DNA of 64,000 nt. It comes from Erodium maritimum. Taxonomy: Eukaryota > Streptophyta > Magnoliopsida > Geraniales > Geraniaceae. How positions within the stretch are numbered: the stretch's first letter is position 1; every line of letters starts with the position of its first letter. The stretch is from contig OY997592.1 of NCBI GenBank assembly GCA_963921825.1, positions 34,652,252 through 34,716,251 on the forward strand, read 5' to 3'. Made by a program: the position numbers and the translations under genes. The notes beneath the pieces are model-generated. The model searched no databases, was not told the origin of the DNA, and worked only from the letters and a program-made list of their open reading frames with translations. Positions 34,890 through 46,650 of this stretch are shown piece after piece.

Positions 34890-36704
34890 TTTTTTTTGAT
34901 CAGCAAGTTTTTTGTTTTATAAACCAAGTTTTCGAATCAAAAACTTGGAAAAGGGACAAGCCCTCGGATGTTACAACGTACCCACAATACAAACACCCAA
35001 CCCTTATAATCAATACTTGTGCCCCAAGCTACCCATATAAAAGAAACCCCATATTAACGTTACTTGAGTCCCAAGTTAACCATTCTACCGTTACAAAATA
35101 CTCCTTTAAGCTTTACTTGCGCCCCAAGCAAACCAAGCAATATGATTAAAACCTAAGATACAACCCCACAGCTGAGACCAGTAACCATTACTACCCAAAA
35201 CCAACTAGTGATCCATAGTACACTGCACAGAAACACAGTAACTGAAGTAGAGAAGTTGCAGCAAGATGAACAAAAAATGCAGCAGTGAAGGCTACATCAA
35301 AGCAATAAAAGACCCAGTTGATCTTGCAGCAAACAATTCAGTATCTCCCACAATTTCAGCAGCAAGCAAAGGCCCCAAAGCCAAAGTGAAAGCAGCAGGC
35401 TCAACCAGAATGATAACACAACATTGAAATGGCCCTGCAAAAGAGATGAAACCAAGCAAAACCATCCTACAGCAACACTCAACCTAAAAAGTCCTAACCA
35501 CACACAATGCACCGCACAATAAACTAACCCCCACACCAAAGATAGACCAAGAACAGTCAGAGAACAAAACCAAAGCCAAAACAATTCACCTTACCAACAA
35601 TCCTCACCTCAGTACCCATCCCACCCCCTTACCCACCCAAGTCCCCAATCCCAAACCTGAACTAGTGTATCAACCAGTCCTACCAACCCTTCTTCTAGGA
35701 AAACAATTAAAGGGACCATTAATCCAGGCACTAAAGGAGAAGGACTGACAATTTTTGTATTTGGCCCAAAGTAAATTAAATGAATCATTCTGTACCAGTT
35801 GAAGAATTTCCACAGGAAGTAGGTGGACACCATTGAAGACCAAATTGTTCCTACCTAGCCAAATCCTCCAAATAATAATTGAAACCAACATGCTCCAATG
35901 TGATTTTGTACAGCAGGGATCAAGATTCTTCCAAGCTATAAACCAGTCCTTAATGCTCTCTGAAGTTGCAGTTTGTACCCCCCACTAGTTCAAACATAAA
36001 CCCCAAACCTCCCAAGCCCAAGAGCAACCTAAGAATAAATGATCCAATTCTTCTGGTTCCTCACCACAGAAAGGGCACCAAATATTTTGATTATACAGCC
36101 CCCTTGCTAATAAAAAACACTTTGTAGGAACAGCTTGATTACACACTAACCAAATGAAAGCTGCAATCTTAGGAGGCAGTATTGGCTCCCAAAGTAAGGC
36201 AGGCCACTGTAAAACTTCATCATAATTCTCATCTAAATGCTTGTACATTCTCTGCACTGAGAACCCTCTTTTGTCCACCACCCAAGTGAATTTATCTTGA
36301 TCCATAGAGAGCTGAGTAATGGGGTTGATCAAATCACATAACAGTGTAAATTGTTCCTCTTCCCACCCCCTTAAATCTCTCATAAATAACAGGACCCAAT
36401 CACCATCCACCCAAAAATTTGACACAACAGCTCTTTTGTTTGCTTAAATGAAAAAGCCTCTGAAATTTGAACTTTAGAGGGACATCTGAAATTCACAAGT
36501 CCTCCCAAAACACCACTGAATTCCCAGAGTGCACTTTCCATTGCAAACCAGTAGCACCAAAAGCTTAGGCAAAAGCAGGAATCTGAAGTAGGGCCTCCAC
36601 ATGCTTCATAAAACACTGGCCATTGTGAAGTAAGAACTTTGAAAAATCCCAGGCTGAACTCTCCCAACCATATTTGGAGCAAAGCAATTTTTTCCACAAA
36701 GAAT
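34890..36704 (-). mobile_element. 5'-truncated L1 LINE (3' part of ORF2)
   Basis: Oligo-T and the AACCAAGTTTTCGAATC...GGGACAAGCCCTCG tail mark the 3' end at the left. On the minus strand 36425-35985 encodes the reverse-transcriptase zinc-binding domain (zf-RVT): FIWLVCNQAVPTKCF, then CPFCGEEPEELDHLFLGCSW. 35891-35670 gives the usual post-zf-RVT segment IIWRIWLGRNNLVFNG. The TSD GAGACAACTT lies at 34880-34889 and 36705-36714. RT and endonuclease are missing through 5' truncation. The left TSD is shared with the neighbouring insert 33385-34872. Confidence 0.8.
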
Positions 36705-36714
36705 GAGACAACTT

Positions 36715-37239
36715 AAAATACGTTTAATATGTTTATGTGTGGTGGGTCCAAAAGAGAGTGTCATAAATAAGTTATGTGGCCCCACCCATACAGTACTTTC
36801 CCTAGTCTAATTGGACCAATATTTGGTTTTAATACGTTGTGTAAGAGAGTTGGTCTATGATCTATTAATAACAATGGTTTCACTTGTGAAAAAAGTTTAG
36901 CAAAGAACAAAAGACAGTTTAGATGTTGTATTGCTCGTGAGTCTACGAAGCAAAGGAAGTATGATGAGATATGCTTATCATTGTAACCAATCTCAAAAGT
37001 GGTTTGGATCTTATACTATATATGTTAAGCTTTGTTTTGGCGTCCAAGTTGTCTATGCTCTTTAATCTTTCTTTTTTTGCTAAAGGTGCGGATTTTATTA
37101 ATAATAAGAATAAAAAAGAGTTATTATATTGTTTGGTGTCCCAGAAGGTCCCTTAACAAAAACTCTAAGACAGTCTGATCGTTGAAGACGATTTGTAAAA
37201 TGTCATATAGGCGAACAGAAAATAAACTACGAAACTGAT
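36715..37239. other. Intergenic stretch, nothing recognised
   Basis: Between two LINE remnants. No coding frame or repeat can be supported. Confidence 0.35.
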
Positions 37240-39215
37240 TAGGAGTGGTCAAGGTGCTACCTAAACTATAATTTATCCTGTGGAGAGACTCTCTTAGCCA
37301 TGTGGAGTGGGACCGAACCTAAACTCATCAGTATCACGGGGAAGATTGGCTTTAGCCAAGGACCCCTTCCTAGGTAGGTCCCTAAACCCACGGGTGCCTA
37401 TCATTTCTTTTAGCGGGGTTGTTTTCCAACCCTCACTTGGTCTTCACGAGGCTCCCCCGTAGTGTCCCTCTTCAATCCAAGTATCGCAAATGGGGAAAAA
37501 AAACATCCCAGATGGGACAGGTTGCGTCCTAAATGGGCTAGGCAGCATTTCAGATAGGTCAGGCAGCGTTCCAGATGGGCCAAGCAACGTCCCAGGTGGG
37601 ACAGGCAGCGCCCAAAATTGGATAAGTCTAGTGGACCTCCCATAAGCATCACCCTAGGTGACCGCCATTGTTCCACCCCTACCTGAGGGTTAGGTAGGGT
37701 ATTCGGGGTTACAAATTGGCCCCCTTCATCGAGATGATATGGGGATTAGGTAGAGTATCCAAGGCCAATGGGTCAAAACTAGGGGGATGGAGTTGTGCTT
37801 TCCTCCAGTCCGTAGCAAATGAGTTTTCCATCTTCTCGGGCTTGATATCTAGGGGGAATGGTCAAATCACAGAACTCCCAACATATCTATATCACAATTA
37901 TGAACCGGATGGCCAATACAACCATAATTGAAGTAGAATATGAGAAGTCGATCATATGTCAAAGTGACATGAATTGACTCCCTAAATTCTTGAAACCTCA
38001 TGACCATGGAGCGATGGAGAGGCCGATGAAGCTCCATCCAGAATCTGACCTTGACGGTCCCGACCCAACATAGGCCTCATTAGTGATAGGGCACGTCCAT
38101 ACAGCCCCCAAGGGACACTTCGATGACCTCTCATGTTGAATTCGTTCGGACCAACGACGAGAGACCCAACATAAACCCATAACTGGATCTGGTCTAGTTT
38201 GGGAAGATCCCAAGCCATCAAATTCATATTTTCCCCAAATAGAAGCAGATACCCACTAAAGCACCAAGGTTTATTGTTTCGAACCCATGCCCGAGCTTCC
38301 TGTCTAGTTAAGTAGAACTCGAACATATTAGGTTATGGGTCCTTCACTACCAACCCTAACGTCAATCGTCCCAATGAACGCGTGAAGACCTTAAGCATGA
38401 AGTCCTAGTTTGGTGGATTTGGGGACGAGAGACGACCAACCATGCCATGTTGATGGCGATAAATAATGTTGGGGTTCTCCGTAGTGTAGGGAACCACAAT
38501 CTCCAATGCCTACTCCTCAATTATGGAGCGAGTCGAGAAGTTGGCTTGGAGGGTGACCATGGATGGTCCCGGATGCCTAGGGGAGGCACCAACCCTAGGC
38601 ACCATCATAATCACGGAATCAGGACCTTTTGAGGTTAATGATGGCTCCTCTAGACTCATGTAACCAGGGCCTTCCGATGTCGATGACGCGGCGTGATCAA
38701 ACGAGACGTCATAATTAGGGTTGATATCCCTAAGAGACGTCAAGACCACATAAACATGTCCTTCCAGGGGCTTTGGTACAACAACACGAGCCAAGAAAAT
38801 GGAGAATACCTTTGAAGGACGGCCACACTTTGGTTTGATCAGGCCAGAGATCGCCGAATCCATTCCCGGGGAGATAAATACCATGGCCAAGGATGGCATG
38901 GGTACGAATTCTAGGGAAGGAGGGGAGACGATGGAGGGAGTAGTGGAGTGATCGGTGAATGAGAGACGTTGGACGAGGCCTTTGATTTTATTTCTTCTTC
39001 TCTCTCACCGTGTGGATGAAATCATACTGGGGGTGGAGTCATTATCAAGGGCACTGAGGGGAGAGGTTGGTCAGACGCGGGGAGCTCCATTGGTGGGGAG
39101 GTCGATGGCGTAGTAGACGAGGTTGTGGTCACCATAGGTAAAGAAGGGTAGGGAGGCTAGAGTTTAGGGATATGGATGGACTTCTCTAGAGAGCACACAC
39201 AATCATGGAGTTTGT
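37240..39215 (-). mobile_element. LINE ORF1 region (DUF4283), degraded
   Basis: On the minus strand 38326-37982 encodes a DUF4283 core (NNKPWCFSGYLLLFGENMNL, then LPKLDQIQLWVYVGSL), the usual N-terminal domain of plant L1 ORF1 proteins. Upstream, 38899-38510 is an open frame that fits the variable ORF1 start (GRPSKVFSIFLARVVVPKPL). It is preceded by a leader up to about 39215. The zinc knuckle and ORF2 are not seen. Ends and TSD are not clear, so borders are approximate. An old, broken copy. Confidence 0.65.
37497..37625 (-). repeat. Five to six short tandem units of about 23-24 bp
   Basis: Degenerate units with the core CCAGATGGGACAGGCAGCGT, read on the minus strand as LGRCLAHLxRCL-type repeats. 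They lie at the 3' side of the LINE ORF1 remnant and probably encoded a repetitive linker. Confidence 0.5.
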
Positions 39216-40038
39216 TTTTTCCTCTTTCATCCTTTTATTTTATAACAGCTTAAACTATTCTAAATAAATTTAGTCTAGAGTTTAGAATAAAAGTATTTAA
39301 CTTTAAATATGTTTAAAATATAAAATTTAAATTATACTAACATATAAGATAAATTTAAAATATTATTCTAAAGACATAGGTGTTTTATTAAAAATGTTGA
39401 TCAATCGTTACAGAATAGGGTCAAAGACTCTAGGTTTCAGAATAAGTCTGACATTCTCATAGGGCTTTCGGTGCTCTTGGACCTGTAGAAAAGTGTAATT
39501 TCCATTTTAGAAAACCTAGAGCATACAAAGCCGAAACAAGAATAAAACACAAAAAAATAGTAAATCAATCCACGATCGAAGTTGCCTAAGGATCCTTGAG
39601 AACAGCTGCATAGGTGATTGTTCAAATGCCTCATGATAGATCTTGTTTTTCGGATTAGTCTGTGATGTTTTGCAGGAAAAGGATCGATTGGCGTGTTGTC
39701 TTGAATCATTAGGGTAACCCGACCAGGGGTGTCATGGAAAAGTATGTCATCTTACCATCCTACACCGAATCCGAAAGCGATCTGGTAATCGTCGCGTAAT
39801 AAGTAAAGATGAAAGAGGAAGACGAGGCTCATGCCTGACGTTCATCGGAAAAGCGTCGCCCAAAACCTATTCCTTAACATATGCTTAGGGCTCTCACCAT
39901 GAAGAGCACAAACTTTGATGGAGCTAGAAATTGGAAAAGCACTAGAAAAAGTAAAGAACTAAGCCTGACTAGTCTCTTATACTCTCTCTATTCTCTTAGA
40001 TTATGTCAAAATAACAAATAAATATAAAATATATCAGA
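39216..40038. other. Intergenic stretch, nothing recognised
   Basis: AT-rich at 39220-39400, then mixed DNA. No frame or repeat worth naming, although 39437-39709 on the minus strand is open for 90 codons without recognisable content. Confidence 0.35.
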
Positions 40039-40046
40039 GTATAGAG

Positions 40047-40795
40047 TTGGGGTGCTCATTTTTAACCAGAAACCGACGACCTAGTTGGATCCGGTCGTTT
40101 CCAGCACTAACGACGTGTTTGCAATCGAATTTTGGCCCGGAGGCCGGTATGGGAACAATATTACTAGCGGGATCCGGGTGGATTGTTGGGAAGAGGGGCA
40201 TGTCCGGTGGTTACAACCGGTCCGGCCGAATGGCCCATAACATGTCCTCTTCTGCCAAGCCATGTCCCTTCTACCAAGCCAAAATTATGTCATGTTCGAA
40301 GCGTTAAGTTATGACAAAAATGACATCCACGGGTTTCAAACCCCATACGCCAAGGAACAAATGGACCCTATGCCATTGAGATAAGTGGAATTTTGTTTAC
40401 TTACTTTGTTGTTTGTATTTATAGAATATATTATAAATACGTAAATAACAATTCCAAAGTCCCATATCGCCCAAATATAAAAAGATCCACACCATACCAT
40501 TTGTATACGATCCCCTTAAGTCTGTATTTGACTTTAGTAATTAGTGGTTGGTTCATATTAGGTCTTGCCTAATTTCTTAAACAAACTATATTTTAGAAGT
40601 TTATAAATATTTTTTTCTTTAAGCGTTTTTGGGTCGGATCCGATTATAATTGGTTTTACCCGTAATACTGATGGTAAGATAATTGACCTCTTCGGCAATC
40701 ACCGGTGTCGGTACTTAAACTCTCATATTGACACTGGTCGGACGATTGCTGGATTAGCCTCACCGGTCCGATTACCCGGCCAGTGAGCACCCCTA
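40047..40795. mobile_element. Non-autonomous hAT element with 8-bp TSD
   Basis: Left end TTGGGGTGCTCA and right end TGAGCACCCCTA are inverted repeats of the plant hAT type. They are flanked by the exact 8-bp duplication GTATAGAG (40039-40046 and 40796-40803). The element is 749 bp with GC-rich subterminal ACCGG/CCGGT motifs and no transposase frame. Confidence 0.8.
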
Positions 40796-40885
40796 GTATA
40801 GAGTATCAAAATTTTCTTAAATAATAATTGTCGGACCACCTTATTAAAACATGTATAAGATAATGAAGGCAGAGAATAAATCAAA

Positions 40886-41930
40886 TAGAAACTCACTCTT
40901 AACCTAAAAACTGTGAGAACTCATCCAAGTCATCAATTTCATAAATAGATGGATGAGATTCAATTGAGTTGTTGACTGTAACAACATTTAACTTTTTCTT
41001 AAGTGGTAGGTTTTTTTTAGTTAATTATCATATTATATTTTTTTACCAATTCACTAATTTAATCATTCCCGCTTCGTTTGAACTCCGATTAGCTTCAAAC
41101 TTGTGCCAACATTTTTATTTTTTCCATGTATTTCTATCAAGATCAGTGATAAATATATTTTGAAGCACGAAAAATAAAATTATTTCGGGGATGATTTAAA
41201 TATATATATGGGTAATTTTTATCAACACTTTACACTACTTTTATCAACATTGAACAATAGTTTTATCACCTCATTTTTCAAAACTGAATATGATTTTTAT
41301 CATCTCATCACATGTTTGAACACTAGTTTAATCAACACTAAACAATAGGTCTATCACTAAATTGCAGGTGTTTTTATCACACCATCACATGTTTTTTTAT
41401 CAATACTGAACACTAGTTTTATCAACACTAAATTCTAGTTTATGACCACTGTTATCAAAATTGAACATGATTTTTATCACCTCATAACTTGTTTTTTTAA
41501 TCAACATTTAACACTAATTTGATCACCCTGATATAAAACATTTATTAGTGAAGATTTGTTAACACTCAACATTAATTTTATCACCTCGATACAATTTTTT
41601 ATTTTCGTGCTTAAAAATATATTCAATATGCTACTTGATAAATAACTTTTGAAAACAGAAAAATATTGGTGCAAGTTTGAAGCTAATCAGAGTTCAAATG
41701 AACTGGGAATGATTAAATTAGTGAATTGGTCAAGAAAAAAATAGACATTTGTCCACATGGCACCATGATATTACAACTATGTCATTGCTTGTGTGAGAAA
41801 GGATAAAAGTGGCTAGTATTTTGGGTGGGATTAGGGTGATGATGTGGCATCATGATAAATGTTGAATCATAGGTATGTATGACTGGGATGAGTTCTTACC
41901 GTTTTAGAATAAGAAGAGTTTCTAGTACAT
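40886..41930. mobile_element. Foldback (long inverted repeat) element
   Basis: Arms of about 250-290 bp pair end to end. 40886-40930 (TAGAAACTC...GAGAACTCAT) pairs with 41885-41930, and 41050-41120 (ATCATTCCC...TTTGAACTCCGATTAGCTTC) pairs with 41650-41740. The loop (41210-41620) holds degenerate units of about 45-60 bp with TTTTATCAACACTGAACACT. No coding capacity. No convincing flanking duplication was found, so the superfamily is open. Confidence 0.65.
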
Positions 41931-42120
41931 TTGTTCTCAATGAAAGCAAGTGTATTTTTTTCGAATGGGTGAAGGAAAATATAATTAATCATTAGAAAAA
42001 CTATTTTCCGTGCACTTCATTCGTCCGTGAACTAGTTAAAATGTGACAGTCTTCACTCACACTGACTTGTCCTTACTCAAGGTTTTTGGTCACATTCTAC
42101 ATCAACCTATGTATACATAT

Positions 42121-45100
42121 TTTTTTAAATGACCTGCTATTATCACTTAGAGATTGTCTTTCGACAAGATACAAGCAAGTGCATGAGGAGGAATAAACCC
42201 TGACCACGAAGGGACAGACAAGGAAATTGCAGCCCTGGTTAGCTAGTGAGTTGCAACATTCACTGACCTTTACAAAAACGAGTTGAGCATCCTCGATATA
42301 GCTTAAAAGAATTCCAAAATCTTGCAAAATACTTCATAACGAGGAATTTAACATAATATTATCAGTAATAAGATTCACCACAACTTGAGCATCTAAATGA
42401 ACCATGATTCTGGAGACGTTAGCCTCTTACGCCCATTGTGAAGCCTTACGAATCGCAATTGCCTCACTCATGGCCGATGATAATGTACATATAATTATTC
42501 CATTTTTCCTTCCACTACTACCCCATCCTCATCCATGTAGACGAAAGCCCAGCCCAATTGGTTCGTTTGCTGAAAAATGGCCTCGTTCGTATAAGTGGAG
42601 AGCTAGGTTGGCAGAGGGGACGTCCAACTAGTTGGGGGCAGGATGTAGTGGTCTCCTAGCCATAGACGCTGAGATTAGTTGTTCTTCATTCTACATAAAG
42701 TCGTTCCGCTTTTTCCATAAGTTCCAAAGCCACATAAGTACTTCCAATTTCAGGCAATTGCGTGGGATCTCGATGACCCCTTCCCTCCACACCCAAAAAT
42801 CCATCTCGGGGAAGCAAATAGGGGATAGGACTGAGAGAGCCCAACAATCCTTAGCAAACAGACAGTGAATAAGAAGATAGGGTGTGGATTCAAGATCAAT
42901 AAGACAAATAGAGCATAAGGGGGAGATCGGAACAACCTTGTGGTAAGGTTGACTGCTACCTGAAGTGAGTTAGTAAGACATCTCCACAGGAAAATTTTAA
43001 CACAGTGAGAGGCCCTAACATTCCATGTATTGTTCCAAAATGATTCCAAGCCCGTTGGGAACCAATCCCCCTTCATATGTTGGATTGTTTGATATTCGCT
43101 TTTTGTGGTGTATAACCCTTTGTCATCCTCTGCCCAGTACCAACCATTCTTATCCGAGACGTGGATAAAGGAATGACAAGAATAAGATCTTGGCCCCTGC
43201 TTGAAAACCTTTCTCTTTTCACCTCCACATTTCACGCCCTACAACTTGGAAAAAGAAGGGAGTTGAAAAAAAGGCCACTTAACTCATTTTGTATCCGAAT
43301 GGACCCACGGGTCCCTATCCGGCATCCACGAGTCCCCCAAAATTCTGGTAGAGGTTCTAGGACCAATGGCTTTCTGGGTACCATGAATACGCATAGTTTG
43401 GGTTGCCCGAACACTAGTCCAGAAAACACACGGATTTGTCCCTTTTTAAGCGGAGAGAAAATTACCATCCCGGAAGTACCGAGCTTGAAAAATTCGAGAA
43501 ACTAGGGCATCCGAGTTTGTCAAGAATTTCCAACCCATCTTCCTGAGAAGAGCCAAATTATAGCCCCCCAAATTAAGGAAGCCCATCCGTCCATTTTTCT
43601 TCGGAATACACAACTTCTACTAGTCTTTCCATATGATTTGCCGTTGTGAGCAACTCGAACCCTCCCACGAAAACCTAGCAAGTGCCACCTGAATAGTCAA
43701 ATTTAGAGATTGAGGTAATAAAAATACCCCCATTTATACACCAGGAGAGCTGTTAGAACTGTCTTGATCAAAACCTCATTTCCCCTTGAGAGAGCAACTG
43801 GTTGTCCCACGTATTGATACGAGACAAGACCTGATCCACTATGAACTTGAGAGCTTGAGTTCTTTTTCTAGTAATAAGGTTTGGAACTCCCAAATATGTT
43901 GACGTTTTCCGGTATGCCCAGTCTTGTACAACATTCGGCCATAGCTACATAAGAGGTATTTGAACTGAAGAATATAAAGCTTTTGTCTTTATATCTACTG
44001 ACCCGACATTTCACCGAAACGGATAAGAATAGATTGAAAATAGGAAGCTTACTTATGACCAGATCTATAAAGATGTAACAATCGTCAACAAGCAGCATAA
44101 AAGAAATCGAGGGGCTCCCCGAGCTATCGAGATACCGTGCAGATCACCTTGGGCATCAACTTTGTTGAGCATACAAGAGAGCGCTTCCATACAAAAGAGG
44201 AATAACTGTGGAGATAGGGGGTCTCCTTGTCGGATACCACGACTTGGTACAATTACTTCGGGAGTATTCCCACCGAAGATACCATGTATTGAATTGACAA
44301 AATGGAAGCCCTCATAAGCTTTATCCACTGCTCATCGTAACCCAATTTCCTCATCATTTGTTCAAGGAACTTCCATTCCACTCGATCATAATTTTTACTC
44401 ATGTCAAGCTTAATAAAAATGAATCTCTTTGCTCCTTGGGTTTTACGACGCAAAAAGTGAATGATCTCAAAAGCTGTGAAGATATTGTCCTAGATAACCC
44501 CCCCCCCCCCCCCCCCCGAACAAAAGCCCATGATTTTCTAAAATGAGAGAGTGTAGCATAGGTTTAAACCTATTTGCCAAGACTTTTGAGAGGACTCTAA
44601 ATATAACATTACACAAGGAAATCAGTTGGAGATCCATGTTCTTTTTAGGGCCAGTTTCTTTGGGATAAGCATAAGAATGGTTTCATTATGTTCTGCTGAG
44701 AAGTCTTCGTTTTCAATGGCCAGCTTCACAAATAGAGTAACTTGATGTCTATGAATCCCCTAGTATTTCTAAAAGAAATACGAGTTAAGGTCGTCCGTTC
44801 TGGGGGATTTGTTTGGGCCCATTTGGAAGACTGTAGTACAAACTTCCTTTGTGCTTATAGTCCCCCCATAAGAATAACATTCCGAGCATCCGTTATTTGC
44901 TTGATATTCGGTTCCCAGAGAAGTCTTGAAAATATCCCTGAAATAGTTTGTAATGAATTCCTTGAGCTTGCTTCCCATGTCATTTATCTGCCACCCTCGT
45001 CCTTAAGGATCGATATAGAGTTGAGCCATTTCCTTCTATAGGTGGCTGCAAAAAAGAATTTTGAATTTTTGTCCCTTTCGGCTAACCAATGTTTCTTTGC

Positions 45101-46595
45101 CCATTGTCTCCAAAAATTCTCCCAATCCTTCATTAGCAGAACATATTGCTTCTGAATTGCCTCTCATTCCATAATACCAATTCTGTCATTTCTGCCATTT
45201 AACAGAGCCAACTATTTCTGAAACCATCTAATCTTCTTTATTGTAGCTTTAAAGGTAATTTTCCCTCATTGGTGAAGGGCCAAAGACATGTTGTGGATAT
45301 TGTTCCTCATCAGTGTTCCTACATTCTGGTCCCATTCTTGTTGGATAATATGCCCATTCTGAAATCTTTTGTTCAGATATTCTCGAATTTGAATTTTTGT
45401 GGCTTTTTCACAATCTGTTTCCTTGATAAATCAAATAGGAGAAGTTTATGGTCTGATGCTGAGTACTCCAGATTACACAACGAGGCTTGCGGGTATGCTT
45501 GTATAAAACTATTAGAAACCAGCCCCCCTATCCAACTTAGTTTCAATCCTCCTTAAAAGATCTTTTCCTCCATACCAAGTGAATTGGTACCCCTTTATTG
45601 GCATATCTTCCAGTCCGATATCATCAATAACTTTCCTGAAATTGTGTATGAGTTGGGCCGGATAAGGATTCCCCCCCCCCCCCCTTTGTTTCGAGGGGTG
45701 AAGAATACAGTTGAAATCCCCAAGCCCTGACCATTTATCTCCTCTATTTTCTTCGGCCAAGTCTCTCAATAATCTCCAGGTCTTGTGCCTATGTGATCTA
45801 TTAGCCTCACCGTAGATACTCGTAAGCTTGAATCAGTCCCCCAATGGGGTTAACCATATATCAATGCAATGGGGCGTGCATCTTCCTTCCCTGATGTTCA
45901 GTCCATCACACCAGAACATCGCCAGTTCTCCCTGGTCCCATTTGCTTCCTTCCATGTACTCCCATGGAATCCGAGATTCCTTAGGAGAATTTTTAGAGCA
46001 CCGTCCGTGAGAAAAATCTCCGAAATAAAGGCCTGAACTGAGTACGATAACTCTTTAGTTCGTGTTTATGAAGATCATTCCTCAAACCTTGACAATTCCA
46101 AATTAAAACCTTTATATTTACCGCCATGCAAACCAAAAAAGGAGCTCCCTAAGTCAGTAGGAGTTCCTCGAGATGCACCAACATCCCCATAGGAGTAAGG
46201 CATGAAATCAGACGCGAAAACATCGATAATTAGTGAGGTAATACACCGAGTCTTAGTCACTCCGAAAACACCAGAACCCCATATACCCAAAATTTACCAG
46301 CCATGACCACAAAAACAACACAACACAACACCACTAATCGAGACCAAAACCAGAGGTAACAAGAAAGCCACAAAGTAACCTAAATAGAAAAACAAGAGGA
46401 CGAGAGGTTCACCTTGAAGAGCCATGTAGAAGACGGAGGAGATAGGATCCCACAACCTTGACCGAAGTGAAGAAGGGGAGACAAAATCCCATAGTCGCAG
46501 CCATAGTTCAAAACACATGCGGTCGTCGATGAAGAGAGGGAGGAGGTCATGACGTCGCCGAGGAAAATACCTTATCCACACAAAACCAGAGTATA
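42121..46595 (-). mobile_element. Near full-length L1 LINE ORF2, degraded
   Basis: On the minus strand from the right: a leader, then the endonuclease start VNIKVLIWNCQGLR (near 46115), an endonuclease segment WSGLGDFNCILHPSKQRGGG (45769-45512), reverse transcriptase with IFIKLDMSKNYDRVEWKFLE (44453-44253) and RGIRQGDPLSPQLFLF (44328-44065), zf-RVT (43235-42750) and an RNase H remnant near 42380-42640. It ends in oligo-A at about 42127-42121. An imperfect TSD, CCTATGTAT followed by a diverged ACATAT/GTATAT stretch, lies at 42106-42120 and 46596-46612. Many frame breaks, so it is old. Contains C tracts at 44500-44518 and 45670-45685. Confidence 0.8.
44500..44518. repeat. Poly-C tract
   Basis: About 19 C in a row inside the LINE at 42121-46595. 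A second run of about 16 C lies at 45670-45685. Such tracts are unstable and their length may be an assembly artefact. Confidence 0.8.
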
Positions 46596-46650
46596 CCTAT
46601 GTATGTGTATATTTAGTACATATGTATGTTAAAAAAAAGTACATATGTTA

